DNA of 9,850 nucleotides from Accumulibacter sp. (GTDB taxonomy: Bacteria; Pseudomonadota; Gammaproteobacteria; Burkholderiales; Rhodocyclaceae): contig DPSD01000006.1 in the NCBI GenBank assembly GCA_003538495.1, forward strand, positions 1 to 9,850, in the 5' to 3' direction. The notes beneath the pieces were generated by a model. It was not told the origin of the DNA and ran no database searches. It worked only from the letters and a program-made list of their open reading frames with translations. The position numbers and the translations under genes are program-made. Shown here in pieces: positions 1-6,618 of the stretch; the stretch's first letter is position 1; each line of letters begins with the position of its first letter.

Positions 1-54
1 CGCACCGCACCGTGGCACCCCCTGACCGCCTTGCGACGCGCGCCTGCGCCGACG

Positions 55-1113
55 ATGAGCGCGCCCGGCGAAGTCCGGATCGGGCCAGTGATGGCGATTC
101 CGGCCGTCCTCAGCGACTTGGGCGCCAGCCCGCAGCGGGCGTTTGCGCGAGCCGGCGTCGACCTGCGGCTATTCGACGATCCCGACCGCCGTATCCGGGT
201 CGACGATCTCGGATCGCTGTTCGAAACCTGCGTCGCGCTCACCGGCTGCGAACATTTCGGACTGCTGGTCGGCCAGCGCTTCGGTCTGAACGACCTCGGC
301 CCGCTCGGCTGCCTGATGCGCAATTCTGCCACGGTCGGCGAGGCCGTTCGCAGCCTGCTGCGGCATCTCCACCTGCACGACCGCGGTGCGGCGCCGGTGC
401 TGCTCGCTCCCGACCGGTCGTGCGTCATGCTCGGGTATTCGGTCTACTGCCACGGCACGTCGGCGCTCGCCCAGATCCAGGATGCGGCGGTCGCTATTGG
501 CTATACCATCCTGGCTGAGTTATGCGGGCCCGCCTGGAAAGCACTGCGCGTACAGTTTTCGCACGGTCCACCGGAAAGCAGCGCAGCGTATCGACAGGTG
601 TTCCGCGCAAACGTCAGCTTCGATGCGGAAGTTTCGGGGCTGGTATTCGCTTCTTCCTGGTTCGATAGGGCGGTAGACGATGCCGACGAGACGCTCCACG
701 GAATCGTCGCCGAGGCGATTCGCGAGGCAGAGGCCAATGCTCCGACGGGCTTCGCTGAGCAAGTGGAACGTGTTCTGCCGCAAATGGTGCTGACCGGCAT
801 GACGTCCAGCGAGGCGGTCGCCAGGCTGTTCGCGGTCCACGAGCGGACCCTGCGGCGGCGCCTGGACGCCGATGGACAAAATCTGCGACGGCTGGTCAGC
901 CAGACGCGCTACGAGCTTGCGAAGCAGCTTCTCGATAACACACGCCTTGGCGTGTCGGCGATCGCCGCGGCCCTGAAATATGACGACCCCAATGCTTTCT
1001 CGCGGGCATTCAGGAACTGGGCAAAGGTCAGTCCCACGGAATGGCGGGCCTGGCAGCTGGCAGCTGGAAGGCGTTTCGACCCTGGCAACACTACCGGTCG
1101 AGCACCGGAATAG
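55..1113 (+). CDS. AraC-family transcriptional regulator
   Basis: This is a DNA-binding transcription factor of about 352 residues. The N-terminal part, roughly residues 10-205, resembles the arabinose-binding/dimerisation domain of the OruR-like AraC branch, which senses a small ligand. The C-terminal part is a double helix-turn-helix: the first helix pair is near residues 251-270 (SSEAVARLFAVHERTLRRRL) and the second near 300-322 (SAIAAALKYDDPNAFSRAF), closed by the typical SPTEWR. The start is uncertain: ATG at 55 is chosen, a TTG lies in frame at 31, another ATG at 91, and the frame has no stop back to the window edge. None of these has a clear ribosome-binding site. The gene converges on the hyf operon, so it is not co-transcribed with it, and a regulatory link is only a guess. 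The ligand and targets cannot be read from the sequence. Confidence 0.88.
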   Translation: MSAPGEVRIGPVMAIPAVLSDLGASPQRAFARAGVDLRLFDDPDRRIRVDDLGSLFETCVALTGCEHFGLLVGQRFGLNDLGPLGCLMRNSATVGEAVRSLLRHLHLHDRGAAPVLLAPDRSCVMLGYSVYCHGTSALAQIQDAAVAIGYTILAELCGPAWKALRVQFSHGPPESSAAYRQVFRANVSFDAEVSGLVFASSWFDRAVDDADETLHGIVAEAIREAEANAPTGFAEQVERVLPQMVLTGMTSSEAVARLFAVHERTLRRRLDADGQNLRRLVSQTRYELAKQLLDNTRLGVSAIAAALKYDDPNAFSRAFRNWAKVSPTEWRAWQLAAGRRFDPGNTTGRAPE

Positions 1114-1441
1114 CTTGAACCAGGCGTGCGCGGGCGACGGCATGGCGCTGACTTGATCCCGGGCGGTACCGCACGCAGAGCGGTTTGCCGCTGTCGTTCC
1201 AACACGAGCGCGCGGCGCTCCCACCAACCGTTGCTGATCGGCGTGTTGCGGGGCGGGGGAACGGGCTACAGCCATTCTGGCCGTTGACGCAGGAGGCGGA
1301 CAAGTGCCGGCCTTCGTGATGGCAGACGATTCGCCACCGCTTGCCGGGGACCGCGTCAAACCGTCAGCTTCCAGCCCCTCCATGCCACGTGCTGGGAACA
1401 ACCGATTGTGGGGCGACGGATCGCCGTGCTGAGGACGCGCC
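1114..1441. other. Convergent intergenic region with short dyads, no gene
   Basis: These 328 bases lie between the stop of the AraC-type gene and the stop of hyfI. No reading frame here looks like a protein; frames crossing it are low-complexity shadows. The region holds several dyads: the palindrome GCGGTACCGC at 1163-1172, AGCGG/CCGCT at 1179-1192, GAGCGC/GCGCTC at 1206-1220, and a cluster next to hyfI at 1398-1445. None is followed by a run of T on either strand, so no classical intrinsic terminator is seen. Termination may depend on Rho or on the hairpins alone. Confidence 0.7.
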
Positions 1442-1445
1442 TCAG
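1398..1445 (-). terminator. Tandem hairpins at the 3' end of the hyf operon (weak terminator candidate)
   Basis: Read on the minus strand, three small hairpins follow each other. CTGAGG/CCTCAG with a 5-base loop (1429-1445) includes the hyfI stop codon, GGCGA/TCGCC with a 4-base loop spans 1412-1425, and ACAA/TTGT with a 4-base loop spans 1398-1409. There is no U-tract, so this is not a standard intrinsic terminator. It could protect the 3' end of the transcript or assist Rho-dependent termination. Confidence 0.3.
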
Positions 1446-1984
1446 TCAGCAATGCGGCTCTTCGACAAAGGCGCGCGGCAACGTCGCACGGCCGTCAGGA
1501 TCCCGCGCAGAATCTCGAACGGAGGCGGCGGGCAGCCGGGCACCGCGAGATCGACCGGGATGACATTGGCGACACGCCCGCAGCTCGCGTAGCTCTCGCC
1601 GAAGATGCCGCCGTCACAACCACAATCGCCGACCGCAACCACCAGCTTGGGATCCGGAGTGGCATCGTAGGTGCGGCGCAGGGCCAGCGCCATGTGTCGT
1701 GAAACGGGCCCGGTGACCAGCAGCATGTCGGCGTGGCGTGGGCTGGCGACGAACCGGATGCCCAGGCCTTCAATGTTGTAGCAGGGGTTGTTGAGGGCGT
1801 TGATTTCCAGTTCGCAGCCGTTGCACGAACCGGCATCGACCTGGCGGATGCTCAACGCCTGGCCAAGAATGTCAAGGAGTTCGTGCTGAATGCGCTCAGC
1901 TTCGACGCGCAGCTCAGCACTGAACTCGGGTGGCGCTTCGCTGCGGATGCCGTTTTTCGCGATCTGTTTGAGAATGCGCCACAT
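1442..1984 (-). CDS. hyfI: HyfI/NuoB-like iron-sulfur subunit of a hydrogenase-4-related complex
   Basis: This 180-residue protein is the small electron-transfer subunit of the membrane complex, homologous to HycG/HyfI and to NuoB of complex I. It should carry one 4Fe-4S cluster next to the large subunit on the cytoplasmic side. The ligand pattern is complete: C54 and C57 in GSCNGCELE, C121 in GDCGCDGG, and C151 in VPGCPPPP. The CxxC spacing is hydrogenase-like, whereas complex I has adjacent cysteines. The stretch SPRHADMLLVTGPVSRHM (81-98) is a family hallmark. The ATG is chosen because it overlaps the hyfG stop as TGATG, implying translational coupling, and because residues upstream in the same frame are only the shadow of hyfG. 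It is shorter than HycG (about 255 residues), mainly at the C-terminus. It is the last gene of the operon. Confidence 0.93.
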   Translation of the reverse strand: MWRILKQIAKNGIRSEAPPEFSAELRVEAERIQHELLDILGQALSIRQVDAGSCNGCELEINALNNPCYNIEGLGIRFVASPRHADMLLVTGPVSRHMALALRRTYDATPDPKLVVAVGDCGCDGGIFGESYASCGRVANVIPVDLAVPGCPPPPFEILRGILTAVRRCRAPLSKSRIAD

Positions 1985-3546
1985 CAGAGGTCGTGTCCCG
2001 AATAGCTGAGGTTGAAGGATTTGTTGATCAGCGGGAAATCTGGAACGATGTTCCCCATGATGGCGTGTTCGAGGACCGGCCAGTTCTGCCACGACGGATC
2101 GTGGCAGTGACAGCGGCGGATGCAGTTGGCGCCTTGCTCGCCGTCCCATTCGAGGGCGACGAAGATCTCGCCGCGCCAGCCTTCGACCCAGCCAGCGCCA
2201 AGGGCGACCTTGGTCGGCAGCCGCAGTTCGCTGCGCGTCCGGCCGTCGGGGAGCCGGGAAAGGAGCACGCGAATCAGCCGCAGTGATTCGCGCAGCTCGT
2301 CAAAACGCACGCTGACGCGGGCGGCGACATCGCCGTCTCCCCGCGTCGCGAGTCTTACGTCCAGCTGGTCATAGGGAGCCCAGGGCCGGTCGCAGCGCAG
2401 GTCGGCGGCTTGGCCGCTGGCGCGACCCGCGAGGCCGGTTAGCCCTAGTCGAGCGGCGAGGTCCGGCGATACCCGACCGGTGGTGAGAAAGCGGTCCTGC
2501 AGGCCGGGATGCTCGTCGTACACCTGCTGCAGCTCCTGCACTTGGCGCTCGATCAGCTCGCACTGGCCGGATAGCCGCGCGGCCATCGCCTGGTCGACAT
2601 CCGTCGCCACGCCACCCGGAACGACAAGGTCCATCATCAGGCGGTGACCGAAAGCGTGGTGCGAAAGGCGAAGCCAGTCTTCCCTGAGCGTGGAGAACTG
2701 GGCCAGCCCGAAGGCGAATGCCGCATCGTTGCCGAGCGCGCCGAGGTCGCCGAGGTGGTTGGCCACCCGCTCGCGTTCGAGCAGCAGCGCGCGCAGCCAC
2801 GTGGCGCGCTCGCCAATCCGGCAGCCCGCCAGCGACTCCAGCGCCATGCAGTAAGCCCACGCGTAAGCCACCGTCGAATCACCCGAAATCCGGCCGGCCA
2901 GCCGATGCGCCTGGAACGGCGGCAACTCGGTAAAACGCTTTTCGATTCCCTTGTGGGTGTAGCCCAGGCGTTGTTCAAGACGCTGCACCTTCTCGCCGAC
3001 GACCGAAAAGCGAAAGTGTCCCGGTTCGATGATCCCCGCATGCACCGGCCCGACCGGGATCTCGTGTACCCCATCGCCATCGACGCGAACGAAGGGATAG
3101 TCGGTGACCTCGCGCGGCGCGGCGGCAGATCTCGGCGCTCCATCCCGGCGCAGCGGCAGGTAATCGTCAGGCCAGGCGCCGTGGTTCAGCCACGGCCGTC
3201 GATCGCTGGCGCCTTGAGCAGTGACGCCGACCAGATCGGCCGCCGCCCGCTGCATACGGCCGGCGCAGGGGAAAAACCGCACCAGGTCGGGATAGGTCGC
3301 AGCCCGCTCGGCAAGTGGCAAATCGAGCCACAGCAGGCCGTCACGAACGACATAGGCCGCCGAGATCGCGAGACCACCCGACGCGCCCTGCGTGCGATCG
3401 GACGCCCACAGGGCAAGCAGCCGCCCGCCAGTCTCGGCCACCGTCCGGGCGACCACCAGCCAGGTCTCGGCGCGCACCGTTGCCCGCCAGATCGGCAGCG
3501 GTGCCGGCAGGCGTTCGCAATCGAGGCTGAACCCGGAAATCCGCAT
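1984..3546 (-). CDS. hyfG: HyfG-like large subunit lacking the NiFe-binding cysteines
   Basis: This 520-residue protein fuses a NuoC-like domain (about residues 1-155) to a NuoD/NiFe-hydrogenase-large-subunit-like domain (about 160-520), the layout of HycE and HyfG. Family landmarks include VGPVHAGIIEPGHFRF (165-180), the LGYTHKGIEK region and ERERVANHLGDLG. Aligned by eye without gaps to recalled E. coli HycE, the first NiFe motif CGIC is SGDS here (221-224) and the second, CYSC, is SYSG (514-517). All four metal ligands are gone, so hydrogenase activity is not expected. The protein stops three residues after the second motif, with none of the C-terminal tail that a maturation protease removes. 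It starts 4 bases after the hyfF stop and overlaps hyfI by one base. Databases often label such proteins hydrogenase or NADH dehydrogenase; an Ehr-type subunit is the better reading. Confidence 0.93.
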   Translation of the reverse strand: MRISGFSLDCERLPAPLPIWRATVRAETWLVVARTVAETGGRLLALWASDRTQGASGGLAISAAYVVRDGLLWLDLPLAERAATYPDLVRFFPCAGRMQRAAADLVGVTAQGASDRRPWLNHGAWPDDYLPLRRDGAPRSAAAPREVTDYPFVRVDGDGVHEIPVGPVHAGIIEPGHFRFSVVGEKVQRLEQRLGYTHKGIEKRFTELPPFQAHRLAGRISGDSTVAYAWAYCMALESLAGCRIGERATWLRALLLERERVANHLGDLGALGNDAAFAFGLAQFSTLREDWLRLSHHAFGHRLMMDLVVPGGVATDVDQAMAARLSGQCELIERQVQELQQVYDEHPGLQDRFLTTGRVSPDLAARLGLTGLAGRASGQAADLRCDRPWAPYDQLDVRLATRGDGDVAARVSVRFDELRESLRLIRVLLSRLPDGRTRSELRLPTKVALGAGWVEGWRGEIFVALEWDGEQGANCIRRCHCHDPSWQNWPVLEHAIMGNIVPDFPLINKSFNLSYSGHDL

Positions 3547-3550
3547 CGCC

Positions 3551-5008
3551 TCATCCCCCGATCATCGCCGCTGCCTGACGATACCAGTCGTTCAGGTACG
3601 GCGGGATATACAAGCCCAGCATCAGGCCCAGGCCAAGGTGCGCGAACACGGGTAGCAGCGCCGGCGTGTGGCCCAGGGTCTTCCTGAGCGAGGTTTCACC
3701 GAAAACCATCGGCTGGACCCGGCTGAAGACGGCGGCGAACGCCACGCCGAGCGCCAGCAGCAGGAATGGCGTGGCCCACGCGTGGTCGCGCATGGCTGTC
3801 GTAAGAATCAGGAATTCGCTGGCGAAGACGCCGAAAGGTGGCATCCCGAGAATGGCCAGCGAGCCGAGCATCATCCCCCAGGCGAGCCGCGGACTGACCT
3901 TGATCAGACCGCGGATGTCGGCCATGTTCTGTGTTCCGGCCTTCTGCGTGGCATGCCCGACGGCAAAGAAGATGGCCGACTTGATCAGCGAATGCACCGT
4001 CATGTGCAGCAAGCCGGCATAGTTGGCGATGGCGCCGCCCATGCCGAAGGCGAAGGTGATCAGCCCCATGTGCTCGATCGACGAGTAGGCAAACATGCGC
4101 TTGACGTCCTTCTGCCGAGACAGAAAGAACGCCGCCACGACCACCGACAGCAGACCGAAGCCCATCATCAGCTCGCCGGCGAGCTGGTTGCCCAGCGCCC
4201 CGTCGGTGAGCACCTTGCAGCGCAGCAGGGCATAGACCGCGACGTTCAACAGCAGGCCCGAGAGCACGGCCGAAACCGGCGTTGGTCCCTCGGCGTGCGC
4301 ATCCGGCAGCCAGTTGTGCATCGGCACCAGGCCGACCTTGGTGCCGTAGCCGATGAACAGGAAAGCGAAAGCCAGGGTGATGATGGATGGATCGAGCTGG
4401 GTCTTGACCGCGTCGAGATTGGTCCACAACAAGGCTCCAGCCTCGGTGCCGATCACCTTTTCCGCGGCCATGTACAGCAATACCGTACCGAATAGAGCCT
4501 GGGCGATGCCGACGCCGCAGAGGATGAAGTATTTCCACGCCGCTTCGAGACTCGCTGCGGTGCGGTACACGCTGACCAGCAGCACGGTGGTCAGCGTCGC
4601 TGCCTCCATCGCCACCCACAGGATGCCCATGTTGTTGGTGGTCAGCGCCAGCAGCATCGTGAAACTGAACAACTGGTACATGCTGTGGTAGAGGCGCTGC
4701 CGCCGCGGCGTCATCTTGCCGTGGTCCTGCTCGATGCGCATGTAAGGGCGCGAGAAGATGGCCGTGGTCAGGCCAACAAAGCTGGTCAGGGTGACCAGAA
4801 AGACGTTCAGCGGGTCAATGAAGAACTCGTGCTTCCAGACGAACAGCGGCCCACCCGAGATAACCTCCACGGTCAGCATGCAGGTGGCGATGAAAGTCGC
4901 GAGGCTGAAGGCGACGTTGATCTCTCGCGCGCCATCGCGCTGCCCGGTAAACGCCAGCACCAGGCTGCCAAGCAGGGGGATGCCGAGGACGTAGAACAGC
5001 GTTTCCAG
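3551..5008 (-). CDS. hyfF: HyfF-like proton-translocating membrane subunit, probable CTG start
   Basis: This is an antiporter-like integral membrane protein of about 485 residues, related to NuoN/NuoM/NuoL and to E. coli HyfF (about 526 residues). It probably forms one proton channel of the complex. Charged residues typical of the channel are visible: E135 in WVAMEAATLT, K224 in GTKVGLVPMHNWLPDAH, and K343 in HSLIKSAIFF. The conserved AYSSIEHMGL (307-316) and GMPPFGVFASEFL (388-400) are present. The first ordinary start in frame is a GTG at 4960, but it has no ribosome-binding site and would cut the first membrane helix. A CTG at 5008-5006 follows AAGGAGG with a 6-base spacer, sits one base after the hyfE stop, and gives a full N-terminal helix (LETLFYVLGIPLLGSLV). 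CTG is therefore preferred here, and initiation there would insert methionine. Confidence 0.92.
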   Translation of the reverse strand: METLFYVLGIPLLGSLVLAFTGQRDGAREINVAFSLATFIATCMLTVEVISGGPLFVWKHEFFIDPLNVFLVTLTSFVGLTTAIFSRPYMRIEQDHGKMTPRRQRLYHSMYQLFSFTMLLALTTNNMGILWVAMEAATLTTVLLVSVYRTAASLEAAWKYFILCGVGIAQALFGTVLLYMAAEKVIGTEAGALLWTNLDAVKTQLDPSIITLAFAFLFIGYGTKVGLVPMHNWLPDAHAEGPTPVSAVLSGLLLNVAVYALLRCKVLTDGALGNQLAGELMMGFGLLSVVVAAFFLSRQKDVKRMFAYSSIEHMGLITFAFGMGGAIANYAGLLHMTVHSLIKSAIFFAVGHATQKAGTQNMADIRGLIKVSPRLAWGMMLGSLAILGMPPFGVFASEFLILTTAMRDHAWATPFLLLALGVAFAAVFSRVQPMVFGETSLRKTLGHTPALLPVFAHLGLGLMLGLYIPPYLNDWYRQAAAMIGG

Positions 5009-5009
5009 G

Positions 5010-5669
5010 TCAGTCCTCCTTGAGCTTTTCGAGGTGGCTGATGTCGAGGCTGTCGAACTGCTCGCGAATCTGGAACATGAAGACGCCGAGAATCAGAATG
5101 CCGACCAGCACGTCGAGAGCGATGCCGAGTTCGACGACCATCGGCATGCCGTAGGTGGCCGAAGTGGCGGCGAAGAACAGGCCATTCTCCATCGACAGGA
5201 AGCCGATCACCTGCGGCACGGCCTTGGCACGGGTAATCATCATCAGGAACGAGAGCAGCACGCAGGCAAGCGCTATGCCGAGCGTGCCGCGGGCGATACT
5301 GGCCGACAGTCTGGAGATCGGCAGCGCCAGATCGAAGGCGAAGATGACGAGCGCGATGCCGATGATCATCGTCGTCGGAATGTTGATCAGCGTTTCGATA
5401 TCCCAGCGCACGTTGAGGCGGTTGATGACGCGGTACAGCAGCAAGGGGATCACGATGACCTTGAGCAGCAGAGTGATGCCCGCCGACAGGTAGAGGTGCG
5501 GCTGATCGGTCGCGTAGCCGACCACCAGAGTCGCCGCAACCAGCGTCGCGCCCTGCGCGGTGAACAGGTGAATCAGCGACAGAATCCGCCGTTGGGAGAT
5601 CATCGCGAAGGCCAGAATGAGCAGCGTTGACGCCAGCAGATTGATCAGTTGGGCGACGAACTCGCTCAT
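5010..5669 (-). CDS. hyfE: HyfE-like membrane subunit (NuoK-related)
   Basis: This 219-residue integral membrane protein matches the length of E. coli HyfE (216) and has about six hydrophobic segments. Its C-terminal half is NuoK-like: VPQVIGFLSMENGLFFAAT (151-169) carries E161, and the next helix (MPMVVELGIALDVLVGILI, 175-193) carries E180. These membrane glutamates are the type used in proton transfer in complex I. The subunit is expected to sit between HyfC and the antiporter-like subunits. Its ATG lies one base after the hyfC stop (TGA-G-ATG) with only a weak ribosome-binding site, which suggests translational coupling. It ends with a charged tail (SHLEKLKED) whose codons include the hyfF ribosome-binding site. 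Confidence 0.92.
   Translation of the reverse strand: MSEFVAQLINLLASTLLILAFAMISQRRILSLIHLFTAQGATLVAATLVVGYATDQPHLYLSAGITLLLKVIVIPLLLYRVINRLNVRWDIETLINIPTTMIIGIALVIFAFDLALPISRLSASIARGTLGIALACVLLSFLMMITRAKAVPQVIGFLSMENGLFFAATSATYGMPMVVELGIALDVLVGILILGVFMFQIREQFDSLDISHLEKLKED
5015..5021 (-). promoter_or_regulatory. Ribosome-binding site deciding the hyfF CTG start
   Basis: On the minus strand AAGGAGG lies inside the last codons of hyfE, with a 6-base spacer (ACTGAC, containing the hyfE stop) before CTG. It is the strongest Shine-Dalgarno match seen at any gene of this operon. No ATG, GTG or TTG lies at a suitable distance downstream, so it points to CTG as the initiation codon. Confidence 0.75.
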
Positions 5670-5670
5670 C

Positions 5671-6618
5671 TCACGGCCGCACCAGGATGTGGACGAGCAT
5701 GCCGATCACCGCCAGCATGAACGCGGTGGCGAGAAATTCAGGGACGCGAAAGATGCGCATCTTGGCGCTGAGCGTTTCGAGCAGCGCCAGCAGAGCGCCA
5801 CCGACCGCCAGCTTGAGGACCAGCGCCGGCATCGCCAGCAGCAGCGCCAGCGGCGCCTGCGCCTCGGCGACGCCCCATGGGAAGAACAACGCCAGCCCGA
5901 TGCACGAGTAGGCGAAGAGCTTCAGGCTCGCAGCCCATTCGAGCAGCGCCAGATGACGGCCCGAATACTCCAGGATCAAGGCCTCGTGGATCATCGTCAG
6001 TTCGAGATGCGTCGCCGGGTTATCCACCGGCACGCGGGCGTTTTCGGCCAGCGACACCATGGTGAAGGCGACGCCAGCGAAAGCCAGACTCGGATAGATC
6101 GCCAGCTCGCGATGGGCCAGCGTTTCGACGATGGTGGTCAAGGACGTGGACTGCGAGATCAGCGAAGCCGAGAACAGCACCATCAGCAGCGCCGGTTCGG
6201 CAAGAAAGCCGATCAGCATTTCACGGCGGGCACCAAGGGTACCGAAGGAGGTGCCCACATCCATCGCCGCCAGCGAAATGAAGACCCGCGCCAGGCCCAG
6301 CAGCCCAACCAGGGCGATCGCGTCCGCCGCCGGCGACAAGGGTAGTTCGGTCGACAGCGTCGGGATGATCCCGCAGGCCAGCGCCATGCAGCCGAAGACG
6401 ATGTACGGTGCGCCGCGGAACAGCGGCGACGCATGCTCGGCAAGCACCGACTCCTTGTTGAACAGTTTATGCAGCAAGCGGTACGGCTGCAGCAAGCTGG
6501 GCGCCGACCTGTTCTGCAGCCAGGCGCGCCATTGATTGACCCAGCCGCCGAGCAAGGGCGCCAACAACAGCGCCAGGACGATCTCCAGCAGTTGCGAGAA
6601 GACGCCGAGCCAGGTCAT
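5671..6618 (-). CDS. hyfC: HyfC/HycD-like membrane subunit (NuoH-related)
   Basis: This 315-residue membrane protein has the length of E. coli HyfC and is homologous to NuoH of complex I and HycD of formate hydrogenlyase. It anchors the hydrophilic arm (HyfG and HyfI) to the membrane and links redox chemistry to the pump subunits. Family motifs visible are QPYRLLHKLFNKE (44-56), GTSFGTLGARREMLIGFLAEPA (122-143), AENARVPVDNPATHLELT (191-208) and the following MIHEALILEYSGRHLALLEW (209-228), rich in conserved acidic residues on cytoplasmic loops. The start is the ATG that overlaps the hyfB stop as ATGA, a 4-base overlap. The frame stays open further upstream, but the extra 188 residues are arginine-rich and antisense-like and come from the hyfB region in another frame. 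Confidence 0.93.
   Translation of the reverse strand: MTWLGVFSQLLEIVLALLLAPLLGGWVNQWRAWLQNRSAPSLLQPYRLLHKLFNKESVLAEHASPLFRGAPYIVFGCMALACGIIPTLSTELPLSPAADAIALVGLLGLARVFISLAAMDVGTSFGTLGARREMLIGFLAEPALLMVLFSASLISQSTSLTTIVETLAHRELAIYPSLAFAGVAFTMVSLAENARVPVDNPATHLELTMIHEALILEYSGRHLALLEWAASLKLFAYSCIGLALFFPWGVAEAQAPLALLLAMPALVLKLAVGGALLALLETLSAKMRIFRVPEFLATAFMLAVIGMLVHILVRP

Noticed and set aside
520..1452. A 310-codon minus-strand frame opposite the AraC-type gene
   Set aside because: It is antisense to a clear AraC-family protein, is rich in arginine, alanine and proline, and has no family-like motif; long antisense frames are common in GC-rich DNA.
1985..2149. N-terminal extension of the hyfI frame
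   Set aside because: These 55 residues overlap hyfG in another frame and look unlike any NuoB-type N-terminus; the TGATG overlap marks the true start.
2644..3687. A 347-codon plus-strand frame opposite hyfG
   Set aside because: The sequence is a low-information antisense shadow of hyfG, whose frame carries clear NuoC/NuoD-like motifs.
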